In this document: piece by piece, positions 1 to 12,455 of the stretch | Numbering within the stretch: the stretch's first letter is position 1 | How the letters are laid out: each line of letters starts with the position of its first letter | Source of the DNA: Rhizophagus irregularis | Lineage: Eukaryota > Glomeromycota > Glomeromycetes > Glomerales > Glomeraceae | Assembly (NCBI RefSeq): GCF_026210795.1 | Contig: NC_089432.1 | Coordinates: forward strand, 5,022,001-5,086,000 | Length of the DNA: 64,000 nucleotides | Direction of reading: 5' to 3' | Position numbers and translations under genes: made by a program | The notes under the pieces: generated by a model | The model's database searches: none | What the model saw: the letters and a program-made list of their open reading frames with translations, nothing else | What the model was told of the DNA's origin: nothing

Positions 1-23
1 TCCCTATGAAAAATTAATATAAT

Positions 24-39
24 TACTGCGGTACTGCGG
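24..39 (+). promoter_or_regulatory. TACTGCGG doublet upstream of kinase-Sel1 gene 1
   Basis: The octamer TACTGCGG occurs twice in direct tandem, 196 bases before the ATG at 235. It is followed by a conserved block (TTTGTTTGGTGATACC near 85, GCATAAAATACTTAAAATGG near 126) that recurs before several paralogs in this window. Position and conservation suggest a shared upstream promoter element; the binding factor is unknown. Confidence 0.55.
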
Positions 40-234
40 CTAATATAGTAGACTTGATGGTCAGAAAAATTTTTTGTTTGGTGATACCTAGCAACATTGT
101 GCGACAAATAATCGGAAAATAAATTGCATAAAATACTTAAAATGGAATTATTTTTGTACGCAATAAATTTTACAACTTTGACCGTTCAATCTTATTGTTT
201 TTAAAAACTATTCTGTCTATTATTATTATTTAAT

Positions 235-2553
235 ATGTCTGATAATAAGCAAATGCAAAATACCGAAAATACAAATGAATGGATTAATTGGATTGAAGAA
301 GCTATTGTTAAAGAACATTTAAAATATTACGAATACAAAGAATTTAGTAACTTTCAAGAAATTGGTACCGGAGGTTTTGGAAAAGTGTATCGTGCAAAGT
401 GGAAAAACTTAGAAAAAAGTTTTGCCTTGAAATCTTTTTTTAGTCTTAATAATATCACTATGAAAGAAATTGTTCGTGAGGTAATTTAATATTATAATTA
501 ATTTTTTTTTTTTACTCTATAATTTTTTAGTATTATTATATTTATTTTAAAAACTTGAATTTATTTAGTTAAAAATTCAACGTGAAGTTGATTTTCATGA
601 TAATATTATTCGTTGCCATGGAATAACAAAATTTGAATCGGGTATTTATATAAAGATACTTTAGTAATAAATATAATCTTTTAAGATTTTATTCACAAAA
701 TTGCATTTCAATAATGATATTTTTTTTTTTAGAAAATCATCTTAATAATAATTATATGTTGGTAATAGAATACGCTGACGGTGGCAGTCTTCGAAATTAT
801 TTAAAGGAAAATTTCGGTGAACTTACCTGGGACGATAAGTACCTTATGGCGTATCAGTTAGCTTGCGCAGTATCATGCTTGCATGATGAGAAGATTATTC
901 ATCGTGACTTGGTAATTATTATTTTAGTCATTTTTAGGTAATTCAATGTTTGTATTTATTCATTTAGCACGCACTCTTTAATAGCACTCTGGCAATATAT
1001 TAGTCCATAAAAACACGATCAAATTAGCGGATTTTGGTCTATCAAAAAGAATTGGAGCATCGTCCAACTTTCAATCTAAATTATTTGGGATGGTTCCTTA
1101 TGTTGATCCAAAAAGTTTTAGCAGACGAAGAAATAATAATCAAATGTTTACATTAAATGAAAAAAGTGATGTTTACAGTGTTGGCGTATTATTATGGGAA
1201 ATTTCTAGTGGACAACCTCCTTTTTATGCTGAAGATGAACATTATGACGTTGGATTAATTTATGACATTTCACAAGGTCATAGAGAAACGGTTGTTCCCG
1301 ACACCCCCGAAGATTATATAAAAATTTATACTAGTAAGTAAAATTAATTTAAATCTAACTAGAGCTATTATTTTAATAAATTTTAAATTATATTTTTAAT
1401 TGTTTTAGAATGTTGGGACGGTGAGCCTGATAATCGACCTACTATTTATCAAGTAGTTGATTGGTTAAAAGCAAAGATTACAAAAACAGATATAATAACG
1501 GAAAATCCTCAATTATCAGATGAACAAGAACTTAATGAGGTTCCTTTAAGCACCAATAATTCAGAATCACAAGGAGATTTATCTCAACTTATCCAAAATT
1601 TTAATAAAATGAATACAAAAGAAATTGATAATATAGTAGTATCAAGTGAGCAAGAGATACTTTTAAATGAAAAGGATTTAAAGGATTTTAACAGAAAAGA
1701 TTTTAGCATTATAGTTGATGAAATAAATGATTTAATTTATAAATTATGTAATAAAGGAATTGAATGGAAATTAGTAAGAGAGCAAGTTATTGAATATTTT
1801 AATAATTATAATACAAATTCACAAGAAATTAATAATTGGTTATTAAATAATCAAAATAATTCAAATTCCATTTTTTTACTTGGATATTTTAATTTTTATG
1901 TAATTGAGACAAGCCGAAATTATGAGAAAGCATTTAAATTATTTATTAATTCATCAGAAAAAAATCATATATTAGCACAATCTTTTGTTGGTGGATGTTA
2001 TCAATATGGAAATGGAACTAAAAAAAATGAAAAGTTAGCTTTTAAATATTTTGAAAAATTAGCTAATAAAAATTTCACACATGGACAACTTAAAATTAGT
2101 TATTGTTATGAAAATGGAATAGGTATTGAAAAAGATTTAAAAAAGGCTTTTTATTGGTATGAAAAAGCCGCAAATAATGGAAATATATTAGCTAAGCATA
2201 ATCTTGGTCTTTGTTATAAAAATGGAAAAGGGGTTGAAAAAGATTATAACAAAGCTTTTGAATTGTTTAAACAATCAGCTGATGGAGGATATTTAGGTGG
2301 AATAACAATGTTAGGAAATTGTTGTTTTTATGGTATTGGAACTAAAATTGACAAGCAAAAAGCATTTGAACTATGTCAAAAATCAGCGAATTTAGGACAA
2401 ATGGTAGGACAATCTAATCTTGCTTTGATGTATGAAAGTGGAAATGGAATTATAAAGGACATGGATAAAGCGATTTATTGGTATGAAAAATCTGCCAAAC
2501 AAGGTTATCAGGATGCACAAAATAGATTAGAAATACTTCAAAAAAATAAATAA
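235..2553 (+). CDS. Kinase-Sel1 fusion protein, gene 1 (5 exons, 663 aa)
   Basis: Spliced exons are 235-480, 569-641, 733-911, 985-1333 and 1409-2553; all introns are GT-AG with phases 0,1,0,1. The protein starts with a short helical leader ([11 protein letters not shown]), then a TKL-like kinase domain at about residues 38-305. Visible kinase parts are the glycine loop GTGGFGKV (44-51), Lys66, alpha-C Glu82, HRDL (163-166) with Asn170, DFG (182-184), PYVDP in the activation segment and [12 protein letters not shown] in helix F. All catalytic residues are present, so it should be active. A linker of about 120 residues is followed by six or seven Sel1 repeats (about 435-655; units like [20 protein letters not shown]), a solenoid that usually binds partner proteins. 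Likely a cytosolic signalling kinase; substrate unknown. The start is the first ATG after the shared promoter block and aligns with the paralogs. Confidence 0.88.
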
Positions 2554-3840
2554 TTTATAATAAATTCTTTCTTATTAAATCGTAAAATGTAAATCAATTA
2601 AATCAATTAAATTTGCTAAATTATTTTTTTTTATTTTATAGAATAGTGTATACTAAGATATAATAAATAAAATCTTATCAATATTTATAATCATCCTTAA
2701 GTAATTACAAGTATTTTTTTTTATCAAGTTAATATGTATATTTTTCTTATAAATTAAAATGTCGTTCTAGGATTTACAAAACTCATGAGGGTTTAATTCA
2801 TTTTTCCGAAAATTTAATTGTTAAAATTATTGATGCTTATTTTTTGGCACTATTTTTTGAAATGATCTCATATATGAAAGAAAATACAATGAAGTATGAT
2901 GGTAATTAAGGAAGTGCTTTTTATATTATATAAAGCAAAAAAAAAAATTAATAATTTAGATCTTTTATGTAAAAGAAATATTTTTATAAAATATAAAAAT
3001 ACTTGTATTATAAATCACTTATATTACTGTACGATATTGATTGTTAAGCATTTGTCAACCATATGATGGTAAACTTAAAATCAATGAATACCTGCTTAAA
3101 CTACATCAATCTAAATTTCTCATGATGTTTAAAATAAGAAGCAGAATGATGGCAGTATTGCGATTTTGATGTTTCATTTAATTGTTAATAAGTCGAATAA
3201 AAGAAATACCCGGTTTGTTAGTCTTTAAAAAGGTAACAATAAGTATTTGAGAAATGAAAATGTCACAATGAATCCAGGGTATAGGACTAAACGATCGTCA
3301 TTACTAGCTGGTAACAAAGCAACTGAAAATGTTTTCTATCTTTGAAAATATTAGCTGTTAAGTAAACAACTTGAGAGAAATTGGTAAATTTACGACAATA
3401 TGTTCAAACGTCCTTCACCAATCACCATCTGGTTTTTTAAGCCAATTTATACTCTCAAGTTGAAAATATTATTCTATATATTATTATTATTATCATGGTC
3501 TTGCATTAAATTAATAGATAAGTTCAAACTAACGAGCCCTAGTACAAAGTTTGTGCCACATAACTTATCGATGTTCTCTTTAAACTAATGTATATTTGTA
3601 TGGTTATCATAGTTATCGATAATAGGATATCGAATAATCAACCAACTTCAATTAGAAAATGTACCTAATTATTTATTATTAGACTACTAAAGATATAAGC
3701 TTACATAATTTTGTTTTAAAAATAATTACGCAATATTACCCAAGACCTACTTAAAGACGACATTGATTTTTTTCACATAATAATAATTTATACATTAAAA
3801 ATTCATTACAAATTACTTAATAATTATATAATTATCATAT
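2554..3840. other. Spacer shared between array units
   Basis: There is no convincing gene. The segment is homologous to the spacers after the genes ending at 21598 and 31421: shared landmarks include GTCGTTCTAGGATTT near 2761, CATATATGAAAGAAAA near 2871, and a block near 3280-3400 that matches 32240-32340. This shows that the repeat unit extends well past the coding region. Confidence 0.6.
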
Positions 3841-4310
3841 TATATAAGTCATTTTCTGTTCATAAATGTTTATTTATTTCGAGCATCTTGATCTCCTTGT
3901 TTGACTGATTTTTCATATTAAAGTATCGCTTTACCAATATTTTTCGTTACTCCTTGTCCTATTTTAGTTCGTATGATTTTAAAAGATTAGGTATATTGAG
4001 CTGCACTATTTCCTAAATTTGCGACTTTTTGATATTATTCAAATTTCAAATTCATTTTGTCTATCAGTCAAATTGAAATAATATTGAAATGATCTCTGAA
4101 TACTCGATATATACGTATATATATCAGGAAAAAGAAAAAAATACATAGCTGATAATAATTATCTAATATTAAGCGAAAACTAAAAAATTTATGTTTATTT
4201 AGCGGCATAATCTTCTAAAAGTTTGATTATTTTTGATAAACCAATATTTGCTAACTTGATTGTGTTTGATTGACAGGCTCATTGACCAATATATTACTAG
4301 AGTATTATTA
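3841..4310 (-). pseudogene. Relic of a minus-strand kinase-Sel1 gene
   Basis: Read on the minus strand, 3841-4090 matches the last Sel1 repeats of the gene at 32761-35066 (for example CTTGATCTCCTTGTTTGACTG aligns with CTTTATCTCCTTGTTTGGCG at 32819). 4229-4310 matches the start of its exon 4, which encodes the HSRNIL and DFG region. Most of exon 5 between them is deleted and the reading frame has stops. It lies tail-to-tail with gene 1, exactly where 32761-35066 lies relative to its own plus-strand neighbour. Confidence 0.65.
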
Positions 4311-4319
4311 AATAAATAT

Positions 4320-5660
4320 AGTATATATTTTATATAAATACCGTAAATAACATAATTATATAGATAACGATTTGTCATACAATTTCTCCATTATATAACA
4401 TAAGTCCAAAGTCAATTTTAGAATAAATAATGATGTCATCAATTTCACTATATCTATTTGTTTCTTTTAGTGGTCAAAGATAGAGTAGCTAGAGTTATAT
4501 TATTTAAGATTATACAAATTTATTAAAGTACCAAATTTAGTAACAAATTTATATCAATATAATTTTTTAAGTATTTATAATCTACCTATTTAGTCGAAAC
4601 CTCGAAACCAAGCCAATGCGACCCGCCGAAATTTAATCAAAGCTAGATTTTATTTCCAGCTTAGATTTATTAAATCTCTATATTTTCGATTTATTTTTAT
4701 TAATGTTATTCAATTTTTCCTTCTATCTCTTTCATCCTTTGTATCATAAATACATTTCTGATTTTTTCAAATGTGATGTCGTAAAGAGGCGTTAATTATT
4801 AATATTCTCTTGTTTTTTAATGAAAAAAAAAGGTAACATACTCTAAAATTTAAAATGCGAAAAAAAAAATTGAATTGTGTCCTTTAGCAAACAAAATAAA
4901 TAAATTTATTTTATAGATACAGTATATTGAGTGCATAAATTTTGGTATGTATTAGAATCAAAATTTATTTGATACATTTTTTTTAATCTTTTTATGGTTT
5001 ATAATCACACAAATATTTATACTTTTTTTTCGCTTTTTTTTAATATCCATTTAATTTCATACTTTTTATCAATATGATAATGAATTTTTGACTTGGAAAA
5101 TATTTCAAAGCATAGTGATTTTAGCGATAATGATAGTTTGGAATACACTTCTTTTTAATAAGAATTAAATATTTCACCAAAGTTGCATTTTAACATAATA
5201 AATTGACCATATCTGAAAGGTATTTGTATTTTGGAAGGCCAAAAAAAAAGTTCAAGACCGAAAGAAACAGACAATATTATACCATTGTGAAACCGAAAAT
5301 TATATTACTATAAATATATCCAAAATAATGACCTTCGTTACTATATTTTAATGAACATTTAGTCATGATTTAGATCCTTTAGATGATTATTTATGTATTA
5401 ATATGACCTAAGATAATAATAAATTCAGTATTTAGATACGTAAATTATTCTTAATTTTTTTAGTTTATGTAATTAATTTTCGTATCTCTTGTTAACAATA
5501 GTACCAACGCACTGCAGTATGTGGTTCAAATTTGTTTATAAAAAAAGCTGGTTGATACCGTTTTCAATGTTAAAAATGACGAATAGGGCGTTATGAATAG
5601 ACTTTATTAAAGTCTAAAAAATGAGATGCAAAATTGCAAATTATCACGTGATATTTCGTT
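4320..5660. other. AT-rich spacer without recognised gene
   Basis: No coding region could be supported. 4590-4690 resembles 12855-13030 in the next unit (TCTACCTATTTAGTCGAAA versus CTATCTGCTTAGTTGAAAT), so this is also part of the duplicated unit. The rest is AT-rich sequence with poly-A/T runs. Confidence 0.4.
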
Positions 5661-5663
5661 CAT

Positions 5664-5671
5664 TACTGCGG
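5664..5671 (+). promoter_or_regulatory. Single TACTGCGG upstream of a dead exon
   Basis: One copy of the octamer lies 115 bases before the ATG of the exon-1 relic at 5787. The doublet and the rest of the conserved upstream block are missing or diverged. Confidence 0.35.
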
Positions 5672-5786
5672 AATTATCCAATTCTGTCGTTTTTTAATAC
5701 CTTTTGAGTGATTCAAAAATCACGTATAGTTATCTATCGAGAACTTTATTTTATTTATCATAATTCCGTCAAATTATTTATTCACT

Positions 5787-5945
5787 ATGTCCGACCATAT
5801 CAAAATGCAAGATACAGAAAATGCGAATGAATGAATTAATGGATTTGAAGAAATTATTGTTAAAGAACCGATACAGAACAATTTAGTAATTCTCAACAAA
5901 TTAGAATACCTGGCGGTATTCACGTGTGATGCTTCAGCGAAAGAA
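5787..5945 (+). pseudogene. Kinase-Sel1 exon 1 relic
   Basis: The ATG at 5787 opens a reading frame starting MSDHIKMQDTENANE, clearly homologous to the leader of the genes at 6731 and 41698. The conserved Trp codon that follows is TGA (5832-5834), a nonsense change, and the sequence loses similarity after about 5945, before the glycine loop. No further exons follow, so this is a truncated dead copy. Confidence 0.7.
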
Positions 5946-5949
5946 AAAT

Positions 5950-6530
5950 AGGGAATATTACTCACTTTCTAGGTAATTAGTTCAAGTCATTCTGTATCCC
6001 CTCATAGATTCTAATCAATTGAAGATCTGCTGAATCGTTAGAGGTACTATAAAATTTAATTAGGTATATAGAACCTATGTTTTAGTGTTTCCGTGTTTTT
6101 TTCATGTTTTTCATGCATGTCTTTACTTGAATAAAAAATATATATAATAATAATTTTCAATTTACCATTTTATATTGTATTTTTTTTTAAAAAATGTAAA
6201 AAAATAACAATTTTTCGATATTTATTTATTTGAATACCAAGAATAAAAATGATTCCACATATAATTACACACAATTTAATATTGATTTTTTTTTTTAATT
6301 AAAAAAAAAAATTTTTTTTTATTTAATAATTCAAATAGAAAATTTACTTAATAATTCTGTCTATTTTTCTACTCATAAAAATTAATTTATTCGAGCTTCT
6401 TGATTTTCTTATTTGGCCAATATTATCATTCGCTGATCGAGCTGCTAAATATTTTAAAATTTTAATTTAACTTTTTTTCGAACTATACATGTTTAATGAC
6501 ATAATTTTTTTTGGCAATTTAATTACGTAA
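5950..6530. other. AT-rich spacer with a short Sel1-end relic
   Basis: No gene is seen. 6375-6450 on the minus strand weakly resembles the C-terminal Sel1 coding end of the gene at 32761 (TTATTCGAGCTTCTTGATTT), consistent with another lost minus-strand partner. The rest is poly-A/T rich. Confidence 0.35.
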
Positions 6531-6531
6531 T

Positions 6532-6547
6532 TACTGCGGTACTGCGG
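6532..6547 (+). promoter_or_regulatory. TACTGCGG doublet upstream of gene 2
   Basis: Two direct copies of TACTGCGG lie 184 bases before the ATG at 6731, followed by a diverged form of the shared block (TTATTTGGTAATACTAAATG, then AATCGGAGAATAAGTGCAT). Confidence 0.55.
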
Positions 6548-6730
6548 TTAATTTCTTATTTGGTAATACTAAATGACAATGTACGACAATTAATCGGAGA
6601 ATAAGTGCATAAAATTTCGTCTATAAATACCGTACATTATATTTTTTATCAAAAAAAAAAAATAAAAAAAAAAATACATTAAATTTTATCTTTTAAAAAC
6701 TTTTATAAAACTTTTCAATCAATTATTATT

Positions 6731-9006
6731 ATGTGTGATAATATCAAAATGCATGATACCGAAAATAAAAATGAATGGATTGATTGGATTAAAGAAGTTA
6801 TTGATAAGGAACATTTAAAATATTATGAATACAAAGAATTTAATAACTTTCAAGAAATTGGTACCGGAAGTTTTGGAAAAGTGTATCGTGCAAATTATAA
6901 AAATTTTGAAAAAAATTTCTCTTTGAAATCTTTTTTTGGTTTAAACAATATCACTATGAAAGGAATCGTTCGTGAGGTAATTTAGTATATATATATATAT
7001 AATATTTATTTATTTGTTTATTTATTTATTTTTTATTATTTTATAATTTATATTCTATTATATTTATTTCATAAACTTTGAATTTATTTTAGTTAAAAAT
7101 TCAACGTGAAATTGATTTTCATGAAAATATTATTCGTTATCATGGAGTAACAAAATTTGAATCAGGTATTTTGAAGTATACAGTACTTTAATGGTTTTTA
7201 TTAACAAAATTGTATATTAATGATTTCTTTTTTTTAGAAAATCGGATCAATGACAATTATATGCTAGTAATGGAATACGCCGACGGTGGTAGTCTTCGAA
7301 ATTATTTAAAGAAAAATTTTAGTAAACTTACCTGGGATGATAAGTACCTTATGGCGTATCAGTTAGCTTCCGCTGTATCATGCTTACATAATAAAGGGAT
7401 TGTCCATCATAACTTGGTAATTTATTTATTATTATTTAATGGTTGTGATAATGTTATATATTCAACTTTGTTTAATTAATATATATATTTTAATAGCACC
7501 CTGGTAATATATTGGTTCATCAAAACACAATCAAATTGGCGGATTTTGGATTATCAAAAAGAAATGGAATATCATCCAATTTTCAATCCAAATTATTTGA
7601 AATGATTCCTTATGTTGAACCAAAAGGTTATAGTGGGAGAACAAATAACAATAATCAAACACGAATACAATCCTTTAATAAGAAAAGTAATGTTTACAGT
7701 ATTGGTGTATTATTTTGGGAAATATCCAGCGGTCAATCTCCTTTTAATGCTAAAGTTGAACAATATGATGTTGGTTTAATTTTGGAAATTTCGCAAGGTC
7801 TTAGAGAGACTGTTATTCCCAACACACCTGAAGAATATACAAAAATTTATACTAGTAAGTATATTTGATTATAATTTGAATATTTATTTCAATAATAAAA
7901 TTAATTAAATTAAATTTTTTTATTTAGAATGTTGGGATGGTGAACCGGATGATCGACCTACCATATACCAAGTAGTAGATTGGTTAAAAGCAATTATTAC
8001 AAAAACAGATGTTAATGAAATCCCTTCAAATACCAATAATTCGGAATCACAAGAATTTATTTCTAGAATTATTCAAAATTTTGACAAAATAAGTCTGAAA
8101 GAAATTGATCCTATAACAATATCAAATGAACGAGAGAAACTTTCATTTGAAAAAGGTTTTGATAAAATAATTGATGAAGTAAATGATTTGATTTTTGAAT
8201 TATTTAATAAAGGAATTATATGGAAATTAGTAAAAGAACAAGTTATTGAATATCTTAATAATTATAATACTAATTCAAAAGAAATTTATAATTGGTTATT
8301 AAATAATCAAGATAATTTAAATTTCACTTTTTTACTTGGATTTTTTAATTATTCAGGAATTGAAACAAAAAAAAATAATGAGAAAGCATTTAAATTATTT
8401 ATTAAAGCATCAGAAAAAGATCATATATTAGCAAAATCTTATATTGGTGAATGTTATCAATATGGATATGGAACTTTAAAAAATGAAAAATTAGCTTTTG
8501 AATATTATCAAAATGTTGCAGATAAAAATTTTACTCATGGACAATTAAAAATTGGATATTTTTATAAAAATGGAAAAGTTATTGAAAAAGATTTAGAAAA
8601 AGCTTTTTATTGGTATAAAAAAGCTTCAAATAATGGAAATATTTTTGCTATGCATAATCTTGGTAATTGTTATTTAAGTGGTGAAGGTATTGAAAAAGAT
8701 TATAATGAAGCTTTTGAATTATTTAATCAATCAGCTGAAGGAGGTTATTCAAGTGGAATGACTTCATTAGCATATTGTTGTTATAATGGTATTGGTACTA
8801 ATGTTGATAAACAAAAAGCATTTGATTTATATCAAAAATCTGCAAATTTAGGTAGTATGACAGCACAATATAGTCTTGGTATTATGTATGAAAATGGAAA
8901 AGGAATTACAAAAGATATAGATAGAGCTATTTATTGGTATGAAAAATCTGCCAAACAAGGTCATCAAAAAGCACAAAAAAGATTAAAAGCACTTCAAAAA
9001 AATTAA
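6731..9006 (+). CDS. Probable pseudokinase-Sel1 fusion protein, gene 2 (5 exons, 644 aa)
   Basis: Exons are 6731-6976, 7093-7165, 7238-7416, 7497-7854 and 7928-9006, GT-AG, phases 0,1,0,1. The architecture matches gene 1: leader helix, kinase-like domain, linker, and six Sel1 repeats to the C-terminus. The glycine loop (GTGSFGKV), the VAIK-type Lys66 and DFG (182-184) are intact. However, the catalytic HRDL motif reads HHNL (163-166), so the proton-acceptor Asp is Asn165, and the conserved Asp of helix F is Asn231 (KKSNVYSIGV where paralogs have KSDVYSVGV). Both changes point to loss of phosphotransfer with ATP binding perhaps kept. The frame is otherwise open, so it is a maintained gene rather than an obvious pseudogene. 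Sequence and exon-4 length (358 nt) group it with the gene at 39398-41698, which keeps HRDL. Confidence 0.87.
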
Positions 9007-9715
9007 TTATTCTTAGAATTTGTTGTAGTTTTTTTTTTAAAAAAAAAATTTACATATATAATGAATATCATGTATATATTTTAAGATAAAGATGGACTTA
9101 ATAGAATTTAACAATCAGTATTTTTAATTATTCTTAGAATTTGTTATAGTTTTTTTTTGAATATCATTGTATTTTAAAATATAATAAAGGTGGTCTTAAT
9201 AGAATTTAACAATCAGTTTTTTTTTTCATTATTAAATAAATAAATATTATTTTCACTTCGAATTACAATGTCATTCTAGGGTTAATAAACTAATCCACAT
9301 CAAATTATTCACAAAATTTAAATTACGGTGGCACTTTGATTTTAATATTTTCAATAAATTTCATTCATCAATATTAATTCTATCGGTGCTGCAATAATGA
9401 AATAAATTTAACCGAAAACTGAAACCAGAAATTCAAGACATAGGATCAGAAAATTATCATTAACGTAGAAAGCGAAATTTGCGAACAATTAGTGTATTTA
9501 TAAAAAATAAATGCTTGAATGATAGACTGATTCAATAATGACGCGTTAGGTTTTCTTCATCAGTGTTTTGTTAAAGCCGATTTAGCCGATTTAATACTAT
9601 TTATACTTTTAACTTGCTAATAATGTTATCAATATCTTTTATTTCATTAGCACTTATTGATTAATAAACATGTTCGAGTTAACTATAATCTTTTTTCTAT
9701 AATAATATAAATAAT
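9007..9715. other. Spacer after gene 2
   Basis: No gene is seen. The first part contains a local direct duplication: TTAATTATTCTTAGAATTTG occurs at 9003 and, as TAATTATTCTTAGAATTTGT, again at 9124; AGAATTTAACAATCAG follows each copy (9100 and 9200). The rest is AT-rich and resembles the spacers of other units only weakly. Confidence 0.4.
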
Positions 9716-10165
9716 TCGAATACTTTCTCAATTTTTCATTTATTTTAATTCTTAAATAATCAGAATATTTTAATAAAAATATTTGAAACTAAAAATAATT
9801 TTGATTTCTTATTATAAACCAATTGTATATTTCACATAAAATTTATATATCATGATTATAAATATAAATTTAAAAATTTTTTAAATTTATAAACTTTTTT
9901 CCTTTAATCAGTTATTTTAAAAAAATTCTATCCCATTAACTATTGTGATTAATTTCTTTTCAAATATTATTCTTTTATCTAATATTTTATTTTTTTTTTC
10001 AATCTTTTTGTATTTGATTTGATTAAAATAATTGTTCGTTTGAATGATTGAGAAGTCAATTTCCGATAATCACAATTGATCTGTTTTCATAATGAATTCT
10101 TTTAATTTTATATATATCGGTATATGATCATCCTGTCCTCCCAAAATTCTAATAAAATATTCTAT
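9716..10165 (-). pseudogene. Relic of minus-strand kinase-Sel1 exon 5
   Basis: On the minus strand this matches the 5' half of exon 5 of the gene at 32761-35066 (roughly 33385-33840): shared stretches include TTTTCATTTATTTTAAT near 9732 and AACTATTGTGATTAA near 9938. It ends at the position of the intron 4/exon 5 junction (AAAATTCTAATAAAATATTC near 10142). The frame is broken by many indels. It is one of two partial minus-strand copies between genes 2 and 3. Confidence 0.6.
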
Positions 10166-10298
10166 AACTAATTGTTGGGTCCGTGGCGGAAGATCTCAAT
10201 CATTAAGAGAAACTCTCTCCTGTCGATCCATCAACCAAAAATTTTGCGGAGGAAAAATAGAAGAGAGATATAAAGTATATATACAAACATACATAGAT

Positions 10299-11776
10299 AT
10301 GGAGTCATATTTTGAGCAGAAAGAGCTTCAAGTCAAATTTCTTGAAGAAATAAGCAAGTTTATTAAACATCACTTTAAGAATATGGGAAAACGACAAAGT
10401 CAGCTTCATAAAAAATATAGACCGAGTTTTTAGACAGTTCTACCAACGTAGGAACGATTAAACTTATCGATCCAAATTAAAGAAACAACTAAAAACTAGT
10501 TTTTTTTTTAAAAGAACAAGTTGCTCAGCAAAATTAAGTAGTGAGACAGCCAAACTATTACTGAAGTGTGGTGAAAATATAGCGTATGAGTTAATGTTAT
10601 ATCAGTTAAATAGGACGACAAAACGGCATACTAAAAGGATGGTTTAAGAGAGTCACGTATGAAAAAAAGAAAATTTCATACAAAAAAAAGAGCGAATCAT
10701 ATGGTAAAATCTGGAGTAAAACGGATAGAAAAATTTATGTCAGCAGTAAAGTAAACAGACGTTACAAAAAAGAATATAAACACAAAGTCTAAGTAATAGA
10801 CATTCCATAAGTTTACGATCTCTTTTTTATTATGATATACTAAAAAGATGGGTGTAATTCGTAACATAAGCTCATTTAGAGTTGTAAAGAAAATAAAAAT
10901 TAAAAACTTTATAAATTACAAACTGTAAGAGCAGATATGTGAATTTAAAAAGTTCTTTTGGTGTTATCATGTGGGAGAATTACGTGTGTTAATATAGTGG
11001 GAATACACGCACAGTGGAAAGAGCAGAGAGATCAATAGCAACTAGTGAGGAATGTTGAATACATTTCAAGTTGAGGTAAATTTTACAGAATAATATAAAA
11101 ATTTTCATACAAATTCAACGCAAGCTTTATATAATCGATAAAGTTCAACGGCTAATTACGCGTTGGAGAAATCATTTACAAGAGAATTAAAGTTTGGTTG
11201 ATCTACAAATGTAGGAATTTATCCAAACACTTTAATATAAATTACGTAGTCAAGACGCAATCAATAGAGAAGCAAAGTGAGAGAATACGAGTGGGGATAG
11301 AGATACAGATATAGATATAATGAAGTACTATGAAGATATTATATCGATATTTGATGATGGAGTAGGAAAAATTAATTTTGTTAGGAGGCAATTGACTCAG
11401 AGGATGAATTGTCACCAAAAAGTTTCTTGGTTTAAGAGACATGTACAGTATATCATAAAATGGATGAGAAGGTTGATGAGATCACAAAGACTTAAGATGA
11501 AACAACAAGTAAATTAGATGAAAAGATAAATCAGTGATCGTGATTGAGGATAATCCTACTCCATCTACTCCATCACCGGAACAGACTAAGGGTTTCCGGG
11601 CGACGTATGAAAAAAGCGAAGGAGAGAAAGTCGCAAGAGATGGTAAAGAATCAAGTAACTTCCCGATAAACAAACTACAAACACAATCATCGGACAAGAA
11701 TCACGTGATTCCGGAAACAGAAGAGGTCGTTGATACTATAACAGATAAACACATAAATTTATTTCATGATTATTAA
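10299..11776 (+). pseudogene. Decayed gene of unknown family
   Basis: This GC-richer segment separates two relics of the same minus-strand gene and so looks inserted. Protein-like stretches occur in changing plus frames: MESYFEQKELQVKFLEEISK from 10299 (stop at 10431), EAIDSEDELSPKSF near 11390, MDEKVDEITKT near 11461 followed by a heptad-like DETTSKLDEK, and an open stretch 11534-11776 that is Pro/Ser/Thr/Glu rich (TPSTPSPEQ). Frame changes and in-frame stops show decay. No transposase or reverse transcriptase motif was recognised. A mobile-element structural gene is possible but not shown. Confidence 0.4.
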
Positions 11777-11807
11777 TATAATTTAAAATAATTTTTTTCT
11801 TAATTTA

Positions 11808-12455
11808 GAATCTTTCCTTGATTCGTTGAATGATACTACCTCTTTAACTATTGTGATTAAAACTTCTTAAATATTATTCTTTTATTTATTGGTATCGTAA
11901 ATTTTATTTCTTTTGTAGAATTCGACTCGCAGTGATCAACTTGATCTATTTCCGTAATGATCTCATTTCACTTGATATATAGTTGGACGATTATCTGGTT
12001 CATCATTCTAATATTAGAAAAAAGAAAGAAATATAAGAAATTATTAAGCGAGAAACCAAAAGATTAATTTTAAATTATTTTCAATTTCTTGGCTCGTATA
12101 TTTGAGTTGACTTTCCTGACTCGTATATTATAGTATTAAGTAATATCAAAAAGAATTAAAAGAATTTTAGATTTAGTATTAAATTCTTTTTACCATCTTG
12201 ACGAAATATTTTACTGTATCAGCCGGCATATCAGGAACACGACCTCTCTAAGATTTTTTGGACATGTCAGTATCATCATGATGTTGATTATTTAGATATA
12301 AAAAGAGGTCGACCACGCCAAGAATAAATTTGTGTTGTGCTACTACTACTATCTTTTCTAAATCTTTGTGGATCAACGTAAGCGTTTGATTTTGATTGTG
12401 GCTAGTTATTTGATGGACTGATATATTATGAGAGTGCTATTGAAATTTAATCGAA
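11808..12455 (-). pseudogene. Relic of minus-strand kinase-Sel1 gene (exon 4 to start of exon 5)
   Basis: This is homologous to 33560-34274 of the intact minus gene: the exon 5 start (TAGTTGGACGATTATCTGG near 11980), the intron (AATTATTAAGCGAGAAACC near 12040) and exon 4 (TTTGTGGATCAACGTAAG near 12365; GAGAGTGCTATT near 12431 at its acceptor). Frameshifts and small insertions interrupt coding. It repeats part of the 9716-10165 relic, so two partial copies lie in tandem. Confidence 0.65.

Noticed and set aside
3400-3588. 62-aa open frame on plus
   Set aside because: It falls in the array spacer; homologous spacers in other units do not keep this frame open.
9007-9240. Possible terminator structure after gene 2
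   Set aside because: The poly-T then poly-A stretch is ordinary background here and the region is a local duplication, not a stable hairpin.
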